Shown in pieces: positions 40,179 to 47,404 of a stretch of DNA of 50,677 nucleotides. The notes below the pieces were generated by a model, which ran no database searches, was not told the origin of the DNA, and was given only the letters and a program-made list of their open reading frames with translations. The DNA lies in NCBI GenBank assembly GCA_023665825.1, contig JAMPDE010000001.1:496387-547063 (forward strand), given 5' to 3'. The position numbers and the translations under genes were made by a program. This DNA is from Alistipes senegalensis (GTDB taxonomy: Bacteria > Bacteroidota > Bacteroidia > Bacteroidales > Rikenellaceae). Each line of letters begins with the position of its first letter. The stretch's first letter is position 1.

Positions 40179-41372
40179 CTATTTGATAATCGCCACGCGA
40201 TTGGCAACGGGGCTCTTGTACTGGTTGTGCTTGTCGCCCATGCCTTCGTATTTCAGCTGGCTCGGTTTCACGCCCTTGCTGACCAGATAGTCGTAGACGC
40301 TCTTGGCACGCTGTTCCGAGATGCGCTGGTTGACGGCGGCCGAGCCGGTCTGCGGGTCGGCGTGTCCCTCGATGGTGTAGACGTGGTCCGACGGGCCGTT
40401 CTTGATGAGGTCGGCTTTCAGGTCGAGACGGGTCTTCTCTTCGGGGGTGAGGGTCGTCGAGCCGAGTTTGTAGAGAATGATGGTCGACGGGTCGAGCAAA
40501 TCTTCGGCTGCTACGGCGCTCGCCGCTGCGGCGGTCGCTTCGAGTGCGACGGTCTGTGCATTCGCTGCGGCCGTGCGGGCCGACTGCAAATCCTGCGCTA
40601 AACGGGCGTTCTCGGCTTTGGCGGAAGCCAGTGCGGCGTTGCTGTTGTCGATGGCCTGCTGGTAGGCGCGGATTTCGGCGGCGGAGTAGACCGTTCCGGC
40701 GGGCTGGCGGTTCCAGTTGCGGCGGTTGAAGCGGTAGACTATGCCCAGCGTCGCACCCAGACCGTACATGTAGGAACCGTCGAGGCGGCTCGGCGCGATG
40801 CGCGAGGGTGCGAACAGACCTTTCAGTTCCAAATTGATGTCCAACGCCTCGCACACGCGGAACCGGTTCTGGATACCGTAGGCGAATGCGAACGCCTGAC
40901 CCGTAGGCGCGTGGTTGTCGGTGTGGTTGTCATCGGTGAAGTTGGCGGCCATGTAACCCATGCCGATGTAGGGCACGATGTAGTAGACGCGGTCGTCGCG
41001 ATAACCGCCGATCCAGTTCGAGAGGTTGGCCATGGCGTCCATGTGGGCGAACAGGTAGGGCCATTTCTGTTTGCCGTACTCGGGGTGGTAGTTCGAGAAC
41101 TTGCCGCCCTGCAACATGAGGCGCATACCGACGACCGGATGCACCCACTTGGTCACCGCGAAATTGGCTTCGTAGCCGATGCGGTCGCCGGTCGAGCCGA
41201 GATTCGAGCCGTTGGAGAAAGCGGTCGCGAAGCCTCCGCCGGCCGAAATTTCCCAGTTGTCCCAGAACCCGTTGCTGACGAACCCCGCGAAACTGGGGTA
41301 CTGGGCCGGTTCCTGCGCCCATGCGGAGACTGCGAACAGCGCAGCGACTAACGATGCGTAGATTTTTTTCAT
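40179..41372 (-). CDS. OmpA-family outer membrane protein
   Basis: 397 residues. MKKIYASLVAALFAVSAWAQ is a signal peptide. Residues about 35-215 form an eight-stranded beta barrel with alternating aromatic residues, ending GATLGIVYRFNRRNWNR. An Ala-rich helical segment (about 235-290) follows, then the peptidoglycan-binding OmpA domain (about 295-395) with YTIEGHADPQTGS (near 335) and NQRISEQRAKSVYDYLVSKG. It anchors the outer membrane to the cell wall. The ATG at 41372 begins the signal peptide. The promoter lies about 170 nt upstream. Confidence 0.93.
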   Translation of the reverse strand: MKKIYASLVAALFAVSAWAQEPAQYPSFAGFVSNGFWDNWEISAGGGFATAFSNGSNLGSTGDRIGYEANFAVTKWVHPVVGMRLMLQGGKFSNYHPEYGKQKWPYLFAHMDAMANLSNWIGGYRDDRVYYIVPYIGMGYMAANFTDDNHTDNHAPTGQAFAFAYGIQNRFRVCEALDINLELKGLFAPSRIAPSRLDGSYMYGLGATLGIVYRFNRRNWNRQPAGTVYSAAEIRAYQQAIDNSNAALASAKAENARLAQDLQSARTAAANAQTVALEATAAAASAVAAEDLLDPSTIILYKLGSTTLTPEEKTRLDLKADLIKNGPSDHVYTIEGHADPQTGSAAVNQRISEQRAKSVYDYLVSKGVKPSQLKYEGMGDKHNQYKSPVANRVAIIK

Positions 41373-41450
41373 GATCGTAATTTTGTTTGAATCCGTTTTT
41401 TTATTCGTCGGATTCACCCCTGCAAGGTGCGTGCAAAACCCGAAATTTTT

Positions 41451-41513
41451 ATTAGCGCTACGGACGGTCGGCGGGTTTCGGGCGCTCGGAAGCGCACTCC
41501 CCATTAATAAAAG
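41451..41513 (+). repeat. R3 repeat body in the ompA leader
   Basis: TTAGCGCTACGGACGGTC, a middle part, GGAAGCGCACTCCCC and TTAATAAAAG. The 5' hairpin is missing. It would lie in the 5' leader of the ompA mRNA (antisense orientation). Confidence 0.7.
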
Positions 41514-41528
41514 TGCGGATGGTTTTGG

Positions 41529-41553
41529 GTACCTTTTGCCATTCAAAAGGTAC
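41529..41553. promoter_or_regulatory. Inverted repeat overlapping the ompA -7 element
   Basis: GTACCTTTTG (41529-41538) and CAAAAGGTAC (41544-41553) are perfect inverted arms around CCATT. The shape matches the terminal hairpins of R2 but with different stem bases. Confidence 0.65.
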
Positions 41554-41575
41554 GACAAAGAAAAAATTTGACAAA
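41544..41575 (-). promoter_or_regulatory. Promoter of ompA
   Basis: On the minus strand TTTG (41575-41572), 19 bp, TACCTTTTG (41552-41544). The -7 element has one extra T. The leader is about 170 nt. Confidence 0.6.
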
Positions 41576-41588
41576 AAATGGTATAACA

Positions 41589-41627
41589 ATAGCGACCGGC
41601 GGAATCGTGGGAACCGTCGGTCGCTAT
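41589..41627. terminator. Hairpin between nrdJ and ompA
   Basis: ATAGCGACCG (41589-41598) pairs with CGGTCGCTAT (41618-41627). There is no strong T-run on either strand. Confidence 0.45.
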
Positions 41628-41663
41628 GCTTGAAATTTCGTTCTTAAATAGGGCGGTGAGAGC

Positions 41664-41725
41664 GCATTCGGCCGTCCGAAGCAAACGGAGCTTCCGTAGC
41701 CCTTAAAACCCCGTTGTTAACGGGG
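41664..41725 (-). terminator. R3 element as terminator of nrdJ
   Basis: On the minus strand CCCCGTT-AAC-AACGGGG (41725-41709) is followed by TTTTAAGGGCTACGG and the R3 body. The hairpin begins at the base right after the nrdJ stop codon (41728-41726). Confidence 0.75.
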
Positions 41726-44275
41726 CTATCCGCACTTGGAGTAGCCGCAGGACATGCAGGTCAGACAGCCGTTCTGATAGGCCATGTTCTCTTGCCCGCA
41801 GCTCGGGCACTTGCCTTTCGAGCGGGTGCCGTCCTCGATGTATTGTTTCAGTGCGCGGCATACGCCCGTCTTCCACGTGTTGATGGATTCGCTGTTCAGT
41901 TGCAGCGATTCGATGAGCGATACGGTCTTTTCGATGGGCATGCCGTGACGCAGGACGCCCGAAATCAGCTTGGCGTAGTTCCAGAACTCCTCGTCGAACA
42001 AGCGCGAGATGCCGCCGATGGTGTTCGTGTAGCCGTAGCGGTCTTTGTATTGGAAATCATAGCGTTTCGAGCCGTCCTCCTCGCGTACCTTGATGATGTG
42101 GCCCTTCTTGATTTTGGGCGGGATGTACATCGCGTCCTCTTCGATTTTTCCGGTGAAAATCTCGTAGGGGCGTCCGTCTTGCAGGCCGACGAAAGCGATC
42201 CAGTTTTCGGTGCCGTTCTTGAACCGCACGATGTCCGCCGGAATCGACTTCGGGCGTTTGAGCGGCGCGCCTTTTTCGTCCTCTTTCTTTTTGGCTTTCT
42301 TGTCGAGCAGCACGCCGTCGCGGCAGCCGTCGCGGTAGACCGTGATGCCCTTGCAGCCGCACTCCCACGCCGTGCGGTAGACTTCGGCCACGAGTTCTTC
42401 CGAGACGTTGTTCGGCAGGTTGACCGTCACCGAAATCGAGTGGTCGACCCACTTCTGGATGGCTCCCTGCATCTTGACTTTGGCCACCCAGTCGATGTCG
42501 TTGGCCGTCGCCTTGTAGTAGGGCGAGGCTTCCAGCAGCCGGTCGAGTTCGGCATCCGGCAGCGTGTCGAGCTTTTTTATGTCATAGTTGCCGGTAATCT
42601 CCAGCCACTTAATAAAATTGTGGTGGTAGACGTTGTATTCTTGGAATTTTTCGCCCGTTTCGTCCACGTAGTCCACGTGGGTGTCGTGATCCGACGGGTT
42701 GATTTTGCGGCGGCGTTTGTAGACCGTGCGGAAGACCGGTTCGATGCCCGACGTCGTCTGCGACATCAGCGAGGTCGTGCCCGTCGGCGCGATGGTCAGC
42801 AGGGCGATGTTGCGGCGGCCGACTTTCACCATTTCGTCGTACAAGGCGGGGTCGGCTTCGCGGATGCGGCCGATCATCGGGTTGTTCGCCTCTTTCGCCG
42901 CGTCGTACACGGGGAATGCTCCGCGCTCGCCCGCCATTTTGACCGATGCGCGGTAGGCGGCCAGCGCCAGCTCTTTCTGCACGTTCACCGCGAAGTCGAT
43001 CGCTTCGTCCGAGCCGTAGCGCAGGCCCAGCGCGGCGAGCATGTCGCCTTCGGCCGTGATGCCCAAGCCCGTCCGGCGGCCTTTCTGCGCCATCGTGCGG
43101 ATTTTCTTCCACAGTTCGAGTTCCACGCGGCGGACGTCGGGGTCTTCGGGGTCTTTTTCGATTTTCTCGATGATGAGTTCGACCTTTTCCAGTTCCAAGT
43201 CGATGATGTCGTCCATCATGCGCATCGCCTTGTCGACGTGCGAACGGAATTTTTCAAAATCGAACTTGGCTTGCTTCGTGAAAGGATTTTCGACGTAGCT
43301 CAACAGGTTGACAGCCAGCAGACGGCACGAATCGTAGGGGCAGAGCGGAATCTCGCCGCACGGATTGGTCGACACCGTGACGAAGCCCTCGTCGGCATAG
43401 CAGTCGGGGATGCTTTCGCGGATGATGGTGTCCCAGAACAGCACGCCGGGTTCGGCCGACTTCCACGCGTTGTGGATGATTTTGTTCCACAGCTTGCGGG
43501 CGTCGATTTCCTGTTCGTATTTCGGCTTGTCCGACGCAATGGGGAACTGCTGGTGGTATTTCGTGCCGTCGAGTGCTGCGCGCATAAATGCGTCGTCGAT
43601 TTTGATCGACACGTTCGCGCCCGTCACCTTGCCCGTGTCGACTTTGGCGTCGATGAAGCGTTCGGCATCGGGGTGTTTGATCGAGAGCGAGAGCATCAGC
43701 GCGCCGCGCCGTCCGTCCTGCGCCACCTCGCGCGTCGAGTTGGAGTAGCGTTCCATGAACGGCACGATGCCCGTTGACGTCAGGGCCGAGTTGAGCACCG
43801 GACTGCCCGTCGGACGGATGTGCGACAGGTCGTGCCCCACGCCGCCGCGCCGTTTCATCAGCTGCACCTGCTCCTCGTCGATGCGGAAGATACCGCCGTA
43901 CGAGTCTGCGGGATTCCGATGCCCGATAACGAAACAGTTCGACAGCGACGCCACTTGGAAGTTGTTGCCGATGCCGGTCATCGGGCCGCCCTGCGGGATG
44001 ACGTAACGGAAGTGGTCGAGCAGCGCGAACACTTCGTCGCGCGACATGGGGTTCGGATACTTGCGTTCGATGCGTTCGATTTCCGTAGCGATGCGGCGGT
44101 GCATCTCGGCGGGCGACTTTTCGTAGATGTTGCCGAACGAATCTTTCAGGGCGTATTTCGTGACCCAGACGGTAGCGGCGAGGTCGTCGCCGTCGAAATA
44201 GGCTCTCGATTCGGCTACGGCGTCGTCGTACTCGACCTTGTGCGGCGTTTCGGTGACGTTGGCTGCTTTGCTCAT
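41726..44275 (-). CDS. nrdJ: Adenosylcobalamin-dependent (class II) ribonucleotide reductase
   Basis: 849 residues. SLSNCFVIG (near 84) holds the first redox cysteine, and STNPCGEIPL (near 318) has the Asn, the thiyl-radical Cys and the Glu of the active site. APTGTTSLMSQTTSGIEPVF (near 487) binds phosphate. The C-terminus CPSCGQENMAYQNGCLTC and SCGYSKCG is a zinc-ribbon-like or redox tail with many cysteines. It converts ribonucleotides to deoxyribonucleotides using vitamin B12 in place of an iron-tyrosyl radical, so it works with or without oxygen. No cobalamin riboswitch is evident upstream. The stop codon directly abuts an R3 hairpin. Confidence 0.93.
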   Translation of the reverse strand: MSKAANVTETPHKVEYDDAVAESRAYFDGDDLAATVWVTKYALKDSFGNIYEKSPAEMHRRIATEIERIERKYPNPMSRDEVFALLDHFRYVIPQGGPMTGIGNNFQVASLSNCFVIGHRNPADSYGGIFRIDEEQVQLMKRRGGVGHDLSHIRPTGSPVLNSALTSTGIVPFMERYSNSTREVAQDGRRGALMLSLSIKHPDAERFIDAKVDTGKVTGANVSIKIDDAFMRAALDGTKYHQQFPIASDKPKYEQEIDARKLWNKIIHNAWKSAEPGVLFWDTIIRESIPDCYADEGFVTVSTNPCGEIPLCPYDSCRLLAVNLLSYVENPFTKQAKFDFEKFRSHVDKAMRMMDDIIDLELEKVELIIEKIEKDPEDPDVRRVELELWKKIRTMAQKGRRTGLGITAEGDMLAALGLRYGSDEAIDFAVNVQKELALAAYRASVKMAGERGAFPVYDAAKEANNPMIGRIREADPALYDEMVKVGRRNIALLTIAPTGTTSLMSQTTSGIEPVFRTVYKRRRKINPSDHDTHVDYVDETGEKFQEYNVYHHNFIKWLEITGNYDIKKLDTLPDAELDRLLEASPYYKATANDIDWVAKVKMQGAIQKWVDHSISVTVNLPNNVSEELVAEVYRTAWECGCKGITVYRDGCRDGVLLDKKAKKKEDEKGAPLKRPKSIPADIVRFKNGTENWIAFVGLQDGRPYEIFTGKIEEDAMYIPPKIKKGHIIKVREEDGSKRYDFQYKDRYGYTNTIGGISRLFDEEFWNYAKLISGVLRHGMPIEKTVSLIESLQLNSESINTWKTGVCRALKQYIEDGTRSKGKCPSCGQENMAYQNGCLTCMSCGYSKCG

Positions 44276-44439
44276 GTTTATTCAGTCGTGTTTTATGAAT
44301 CGTATGGCGGAAAAAACCGGTTCCGTGGGCTTCGGGCGCGATTCCGGCGTTGCGAAGCGGCGAAACGGGTCTACAAAGATGCGGCTTTTCTTCCAAAAAA
44401 GCCAGCCGTCGGCGTTGAATTTTTCGACAAATTATTTAC

Positions 44440-44469
44440 AAAAAGGGCAGGCTCCTGCTGGAACCTGCC
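44440..44469 (-). terminator. Terminator of the DUF4301 gene
   Basis: On the minus strand GGCAGGTTCC (44469-44460), loop AGCA, GGAGCCTGCC (44455-44446), then CTTTTTG. There is one G-T pair. It lies about 90 nt after the stop. Confidence 0.85.
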
Positions 44470-44559
44470 GAAAGTGTGTGCGTTCGGGCGATTGCCGCCG
44501 TTTCGGGCTTCCGTTTTTTCGGTCGCCGTTGCCGCGCGGCGCGCAAGCCGGACGGAAAA

Positions 44560-45999
44560 TCACTGGTGCTGCGGCCGCAGGAGGTCTTGCACGACTTTCA
44601 CGGGCGAGAACGTCGTGATGGGCACGTCGACGAAGACCGTATTCCAGCGGGCCATCGCGCCGTTCCACAGACCCGGCAGCTCCTGTGCCCGCAGCTCGCG
44701 GCCGCCGCTCGATTTCGACGAGATGAAGCCCGTCGACGGGTCGGTGTACCGGCGCAGGTCGTAGCGTTCGCCTTTCGCGTTCCGCACGCCGCATACCAAA
44801 TCGACCGGATTGAAGTGCGTGGCCGACTGCATCAGCGGCAGGTCTTCGGGTGCGATCTGGCTCGATTCGGCGATTTGGAGCGATTCCGTGCCGTCGGGAT
44901 TGGCCACCCAGAACGGCCCGCCGCCCGGTTCGCCCTCGTTGCGCACCATGCCGCACACGCGGATAGGGCGGTCGAGAATGCTCCGCAGCAGCGCGGCGTC
45001 GTACTTCTCCGGCAGCTTGATGAACAGCCGCCGCTCGATGAATTCGGCGATCGGCGCGAGGTCGGCCGCTCCGTTCTCCAACGCCCGCAGATGCGAAAAC
45101 GCTTCGGCCTGCAATTCGAGCAGGATGCCCGCCAATGCCTTTTTATAACGTTCCGTATCGCCGCGCTGGGCGTCGGTCGTCACGTTGTCGATGTTCTTGA
45201 TGAAGACGAGGTCGGCGTCGATTTCGGCGAGGTTCTCGATGAGCGCGCCGTGCCCCGCCGGACGGAACAGCAGCGAACCGTCGTCCTGCCGGAACGGCGT
45301 GTTGTCGGGATTGACGGCAATCGTGTCGGTCGAGGGCTTCTGCACCGAGAACGAGATGTCGTAGCGGATGCCGAACCGTTTTTCGTAAACCGGTATTTTT
45401 TCTTCCAACAATTTCTTGAATCCGTCCATGTGCTCGGGCGAGACGGTGAAGTGGATGCGGGCCGTGCCGTTCGATGCGGCGTAGGCGGCTCCCTCGACCA
45501 AGTGTTCCTCGACCGCCTTGCGGGCTCCGTCGGGGTAGGCGTGGAACGTCACCAAGCCTTTGGGCTGGTGTCCGTAGCCCAATCCGTCGTTGACGATGGC
45601 GTCGACCGTCGCCTTGTCGTCGGCTCCGGCGGGCAGGACGGCCTGCAACTCGGGCCAAAAGGCGAAACGCCGGATGTTTTCGAGCAGCGTGTCGATGCCT
45701 TTGCCGCGCTTGCCCTCGTTGACGAAGGCGAAGAGCTCCTTGAACATGCGGGTCGCGGCTCCCGAAGCGGGAACGAACTTCACGACGGAACACTTCTCGT
45801 CGGCCAGTGCCTTTTCGTAACGGGCGACGGCGGCGTCGACCGCAGCGGCGTCGGGCACGAGCACGCCGTCGCCGGGCGAAGCGGCGCGGACGACTTTGAG
45901 GAACGGAAATCCGCGTCGGAAATTCTCGATTTGCCGTTCGATGGCGTCGGGCGTCAACCCGTGAGCGGCGATCTGCCGCAAATCTTTTTCGCTGAACAT
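44560..45999 (-). CDS. DUF4301 family protein (nucleotidyltransferase-like)
   Basis: 479 residues. VVKFVPASGAATRMFKELFAF (described by PASGAATRMFKEL, near 76) resembles the nucleotide-binding loop of sugar nucleotidyltransferases, and LLFRPAGHGALIENLAEI (near 246) with DADLVFIKNIDNV resembles their metal site. DUF4301 is a Bacteroidetes family without an assigned reaction; a nucleotide-sugar role is an inference from these motifs. It is cytoplasmic and transcribed alone, with a terminator. TTAATAAA on the minus strand ends 1 nt before the ATG at 45999. Confidence 0.82.
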   Translation of the reverse strand: MFSEKDLRQIAAHGLTPDAIERQIENFRRGFPFLKVVRAASPGDGVLVPDAAAVDAAVARYEKALADEKCSVVKFVPASGAATRMFKELFAFVNEGKRGKGIDTLLENIRRFAFWPELQAVLPAGADDKATVDAIVNDGLGYGHQPKGLVTFHAYPDGARKAVEEHLVEGAAYAASNGTARIHFTVSPEHMDGFKKLLEEKIPVYEKRFGIRYDISFSVQKPSTDTIAVNPDNTPFRQDDGSLLFRPAGHGALIENLAEIDADLVFIKNIDNVTTDAQRGDTERYKKALAGILLELQAEAFSHLRALENGAADLAPIAEFIERRLFIKLPEKYDAALLRSILDRPIRVCGMVRNEGEPGGGPFWVANPDGTESLQIAESSQIAPEDLPLMQSATHFNPVDLVCGVRNAKGERYDLRRYTDPSTGFISSKSSGGRELRAQELPGLWNGAMARWNTVFVDVPITTFSPVKVVQDLLRPQHQ

Positions 46000-46143
46000 A
46001 TTTATTAAGGAGGTTTAGGTGCTAATTGCGGTTTTATTAAGTGGTTTTAGTTGCTGATCGCGGTTATTTGTCAAAGGGTTTCGGATGCCGGTCGAAGCCA
46101 TGCTGAAAACGCCGAATCCAACCCAAAATTAATAAAAAATTCG

Positions 46144-46151
46144 TAACTTTG
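46144..46151 (+). promoter_or_regulatory. -7 element of murB, 6 nt before the ATG
   Basis: TAACTTTG at 46144-46151 matches TAnnTTTG. Transcription should start about 6-8 nt downstream, that is at or beside the ATG at 46158, implying a leaderless mRNA. The upstream DNA is TTAATAAAAAATTCG, without a clear -33 TTTG. Confidence 0.55.
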
Positions 46152-46157
46152 CACGAT

Positions 46158-47168
46158 ATGATACGAGAATTTCATGCGGTCGATTTGGGGCCGCGCAACA
46201 GTTTCCACGTTGCGCAGCGGGCCGCCCGTCTGGTCGAATTCGAGACGGCCGAAGATTTGCAGCGCCTGTTCGCCGACGGCGTTCCCGCGCGGTGGATGGT
46301 ATTGAGCGGCGGCAACAACATCCTTTTCACGCAGGATTACGACGGGCTGCTGCTGACGCCCGTTTCGCAGGGCATCGAGCCGCTGCACGACGACGGCGAT
46401 TCGGTCCGTGTGCGGGTCGATGCCGGTGTCGAGTGGGATGATCTGGTCGCTTGGGCCGTCGACCGCGACTTGTGGGGCATCGAGAACCTGTCGCTGATTC
46501 CGGGCAAGGCGGGAGCCGCGCCGGTGCAGAATATCGGAGCCTACGGACGCGAAGCTGGCGACGTCATCGAACGGGTAGAAATGTACTGCGTCGAGAGCGG
46601 CACGATGCTGACGCTCGACAAGGCCCATTGCGGCTTCGGGTACCGCGACAGCGTTTTCAAGCGCGAACTGCGGGGTCGGGTCGTCATCACGGCTATCGAG
46701 GTGCGGCTTTCGCGCACGCCCCAGCCGCATCTGGGCTATGGCGACGTTGAACGCGAAGTCGAAGCGCGCGGCGGGGCCACGCTGCGCAACATCCGCGAAG
46801 CTATCTGCGCGATTCGCCGTGCGAAACTTCCCGACCCCGCCGTGACGGGCAATGCGGGCAGTTTTTTCAAGAATCCGGTCGTCGAAGCCGCTTTTGCGGA
46901 GCGGTTGCGGGCCGAATATCCCGACATGCCGTGCTACCCGACGTCCGACGGTGCGCGGGTGAAGCTGGCCGCCGGCTGGCTCATCGACCGTGCGGGGATG
47001 AAAGGCTACCGCACGGGCTGCGTGGGGGTGCACGACCGGCAGGCGCTGGTGCTCGTGAACACGGGCGGTGCGACGGGCGGCGAAGTGCTTGCGCTGGCCC
47101 GCACGGTGCAGTCCCGGGTCCGCGAACGTTTCGGCGTCGAAATCGACACGGAAGTAAACATTTATTAA
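46158..47168 (+). CDS. murB: UDP-N-acetylenolpyruvoylglucosamine reductase MurB
   Basis: 336 residues, type I MurB. MVLSGGNNILF (near 48) and LSLIPGKAGAAPVQNIGAYG (near 111) bind FAD and substrate. FGYRDSVFKREL (near 158) holds the Tyr/Arg pair, GNAGSFFKNPVV (near 232) carries the catalytic Ser, and the Glu lies near the C-terminus (EIDTEVNIY). It reduces the enolpyruvyl product of MurA with NADPH to give UDP-MurNAc. A longer start at 46149 would need a non-ATG codon inside the promoter. Its TAA is part of TTTATTAA at 47161-47168 and merges into an R3 repeat. Confidence 0.94.
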   Translation: MIREFHAVDLGPRNSFHVAQRAARLVEFETAEDLQRLFADGVPARWMVLSGGNNILFTQDYDGLLLTPVSQGIEPLHDDGDSVRVRVDAGVEWDDLVAWAVDRDLWGIENLSLIPGKAGAAPVQNIGAYGREAGDVIERVEMYCVESGTMLTLDKAHCGFGYRDSVFKRELRGRVVITAIEVRLSRTPQPHLGYGDVEREVEARGGATLRNIREAICAIRRAKLPDPAVTGNAGSFFKNPVVEAAFAERLRAEYPDMPCYPTSDGARVKLAAGWLIDRAGMKGYRTGCVGVHDRQALVLVNTGGATGGEVLALARTVQSRVRERFGVEIDTEVNIY

Positions 47169-47294
47169 GGCTACGGACGCTCCGTTTATTTCGGACGGTC
47201 GGAAGCGCACTGCCCGTTTAAGAAACGGGGTTTTAAGCGCTACGGGAAGTCGTGCGGTTCCGACGGTCGGAACCGCTCTGACCCTTAATAAAAG
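47168..47294 (+). repeat. Double R3 repeat after murB
   Basis: Unit 1 starts GGCTACGGACG (from about 47169) and ends GGAAGCGCACTGCCC. A hairpin CCCGTTT-AAG-AAACGGG (47213-47229) with GTTTTAAGCGC joins to unit 2 (GCTACGGGAAGTC to CTGACCC), which ends in TTAATAAAAG (47285-47294). Confidence 0.75.
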
Positions 47295-47339
47295 CGGGCG
47301 GCTCGCGCGGCTCTTCAAGCTGCCGATGATTATGAATGT

Positions 47340-47388
47340 CGGTCAGTGCGCTTTCTGAACTTCCGAAATCCGATGACCGTCCGTAGCG
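47340..47388 (-). repeat. R3 repeat body, reverse orientation, before tilS
   Basis: On the minus strand AGCGCTACGGACGGTCATCGG runs to GAAAGCGCACTGACC. It points against the double element at 47168-47294, forming a large inverted pair. TAATAAAAAATTGGT then leads to the tilS ATG. Confidence 0.7.
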
Positions 47389-47404
47389 CTAATAAAAAAT
47401 TGGT

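Noticed and set aside
41714-43777. 687-codon open frame on the plus strand opposite nrdJ (similar long antisense frames at 323-2350, 4751-6325, 14029-15957, 20552-22477 and 47330-49639)
   Set aside because: These are antisense shadows of G+C-rich genes. They have no recognisable motifs, are rich in Arg/Ala/His/Val/Gly, and overlap well-identified enzymes over their full length.
44276-44559. Cobalamin riboswitch expected upstream of the B12-dependent nrdJ
   Set aside because: I found no B12-box-like sequence or long structured leader; the region is mostly the DUF4301 terminator and plain spacer.
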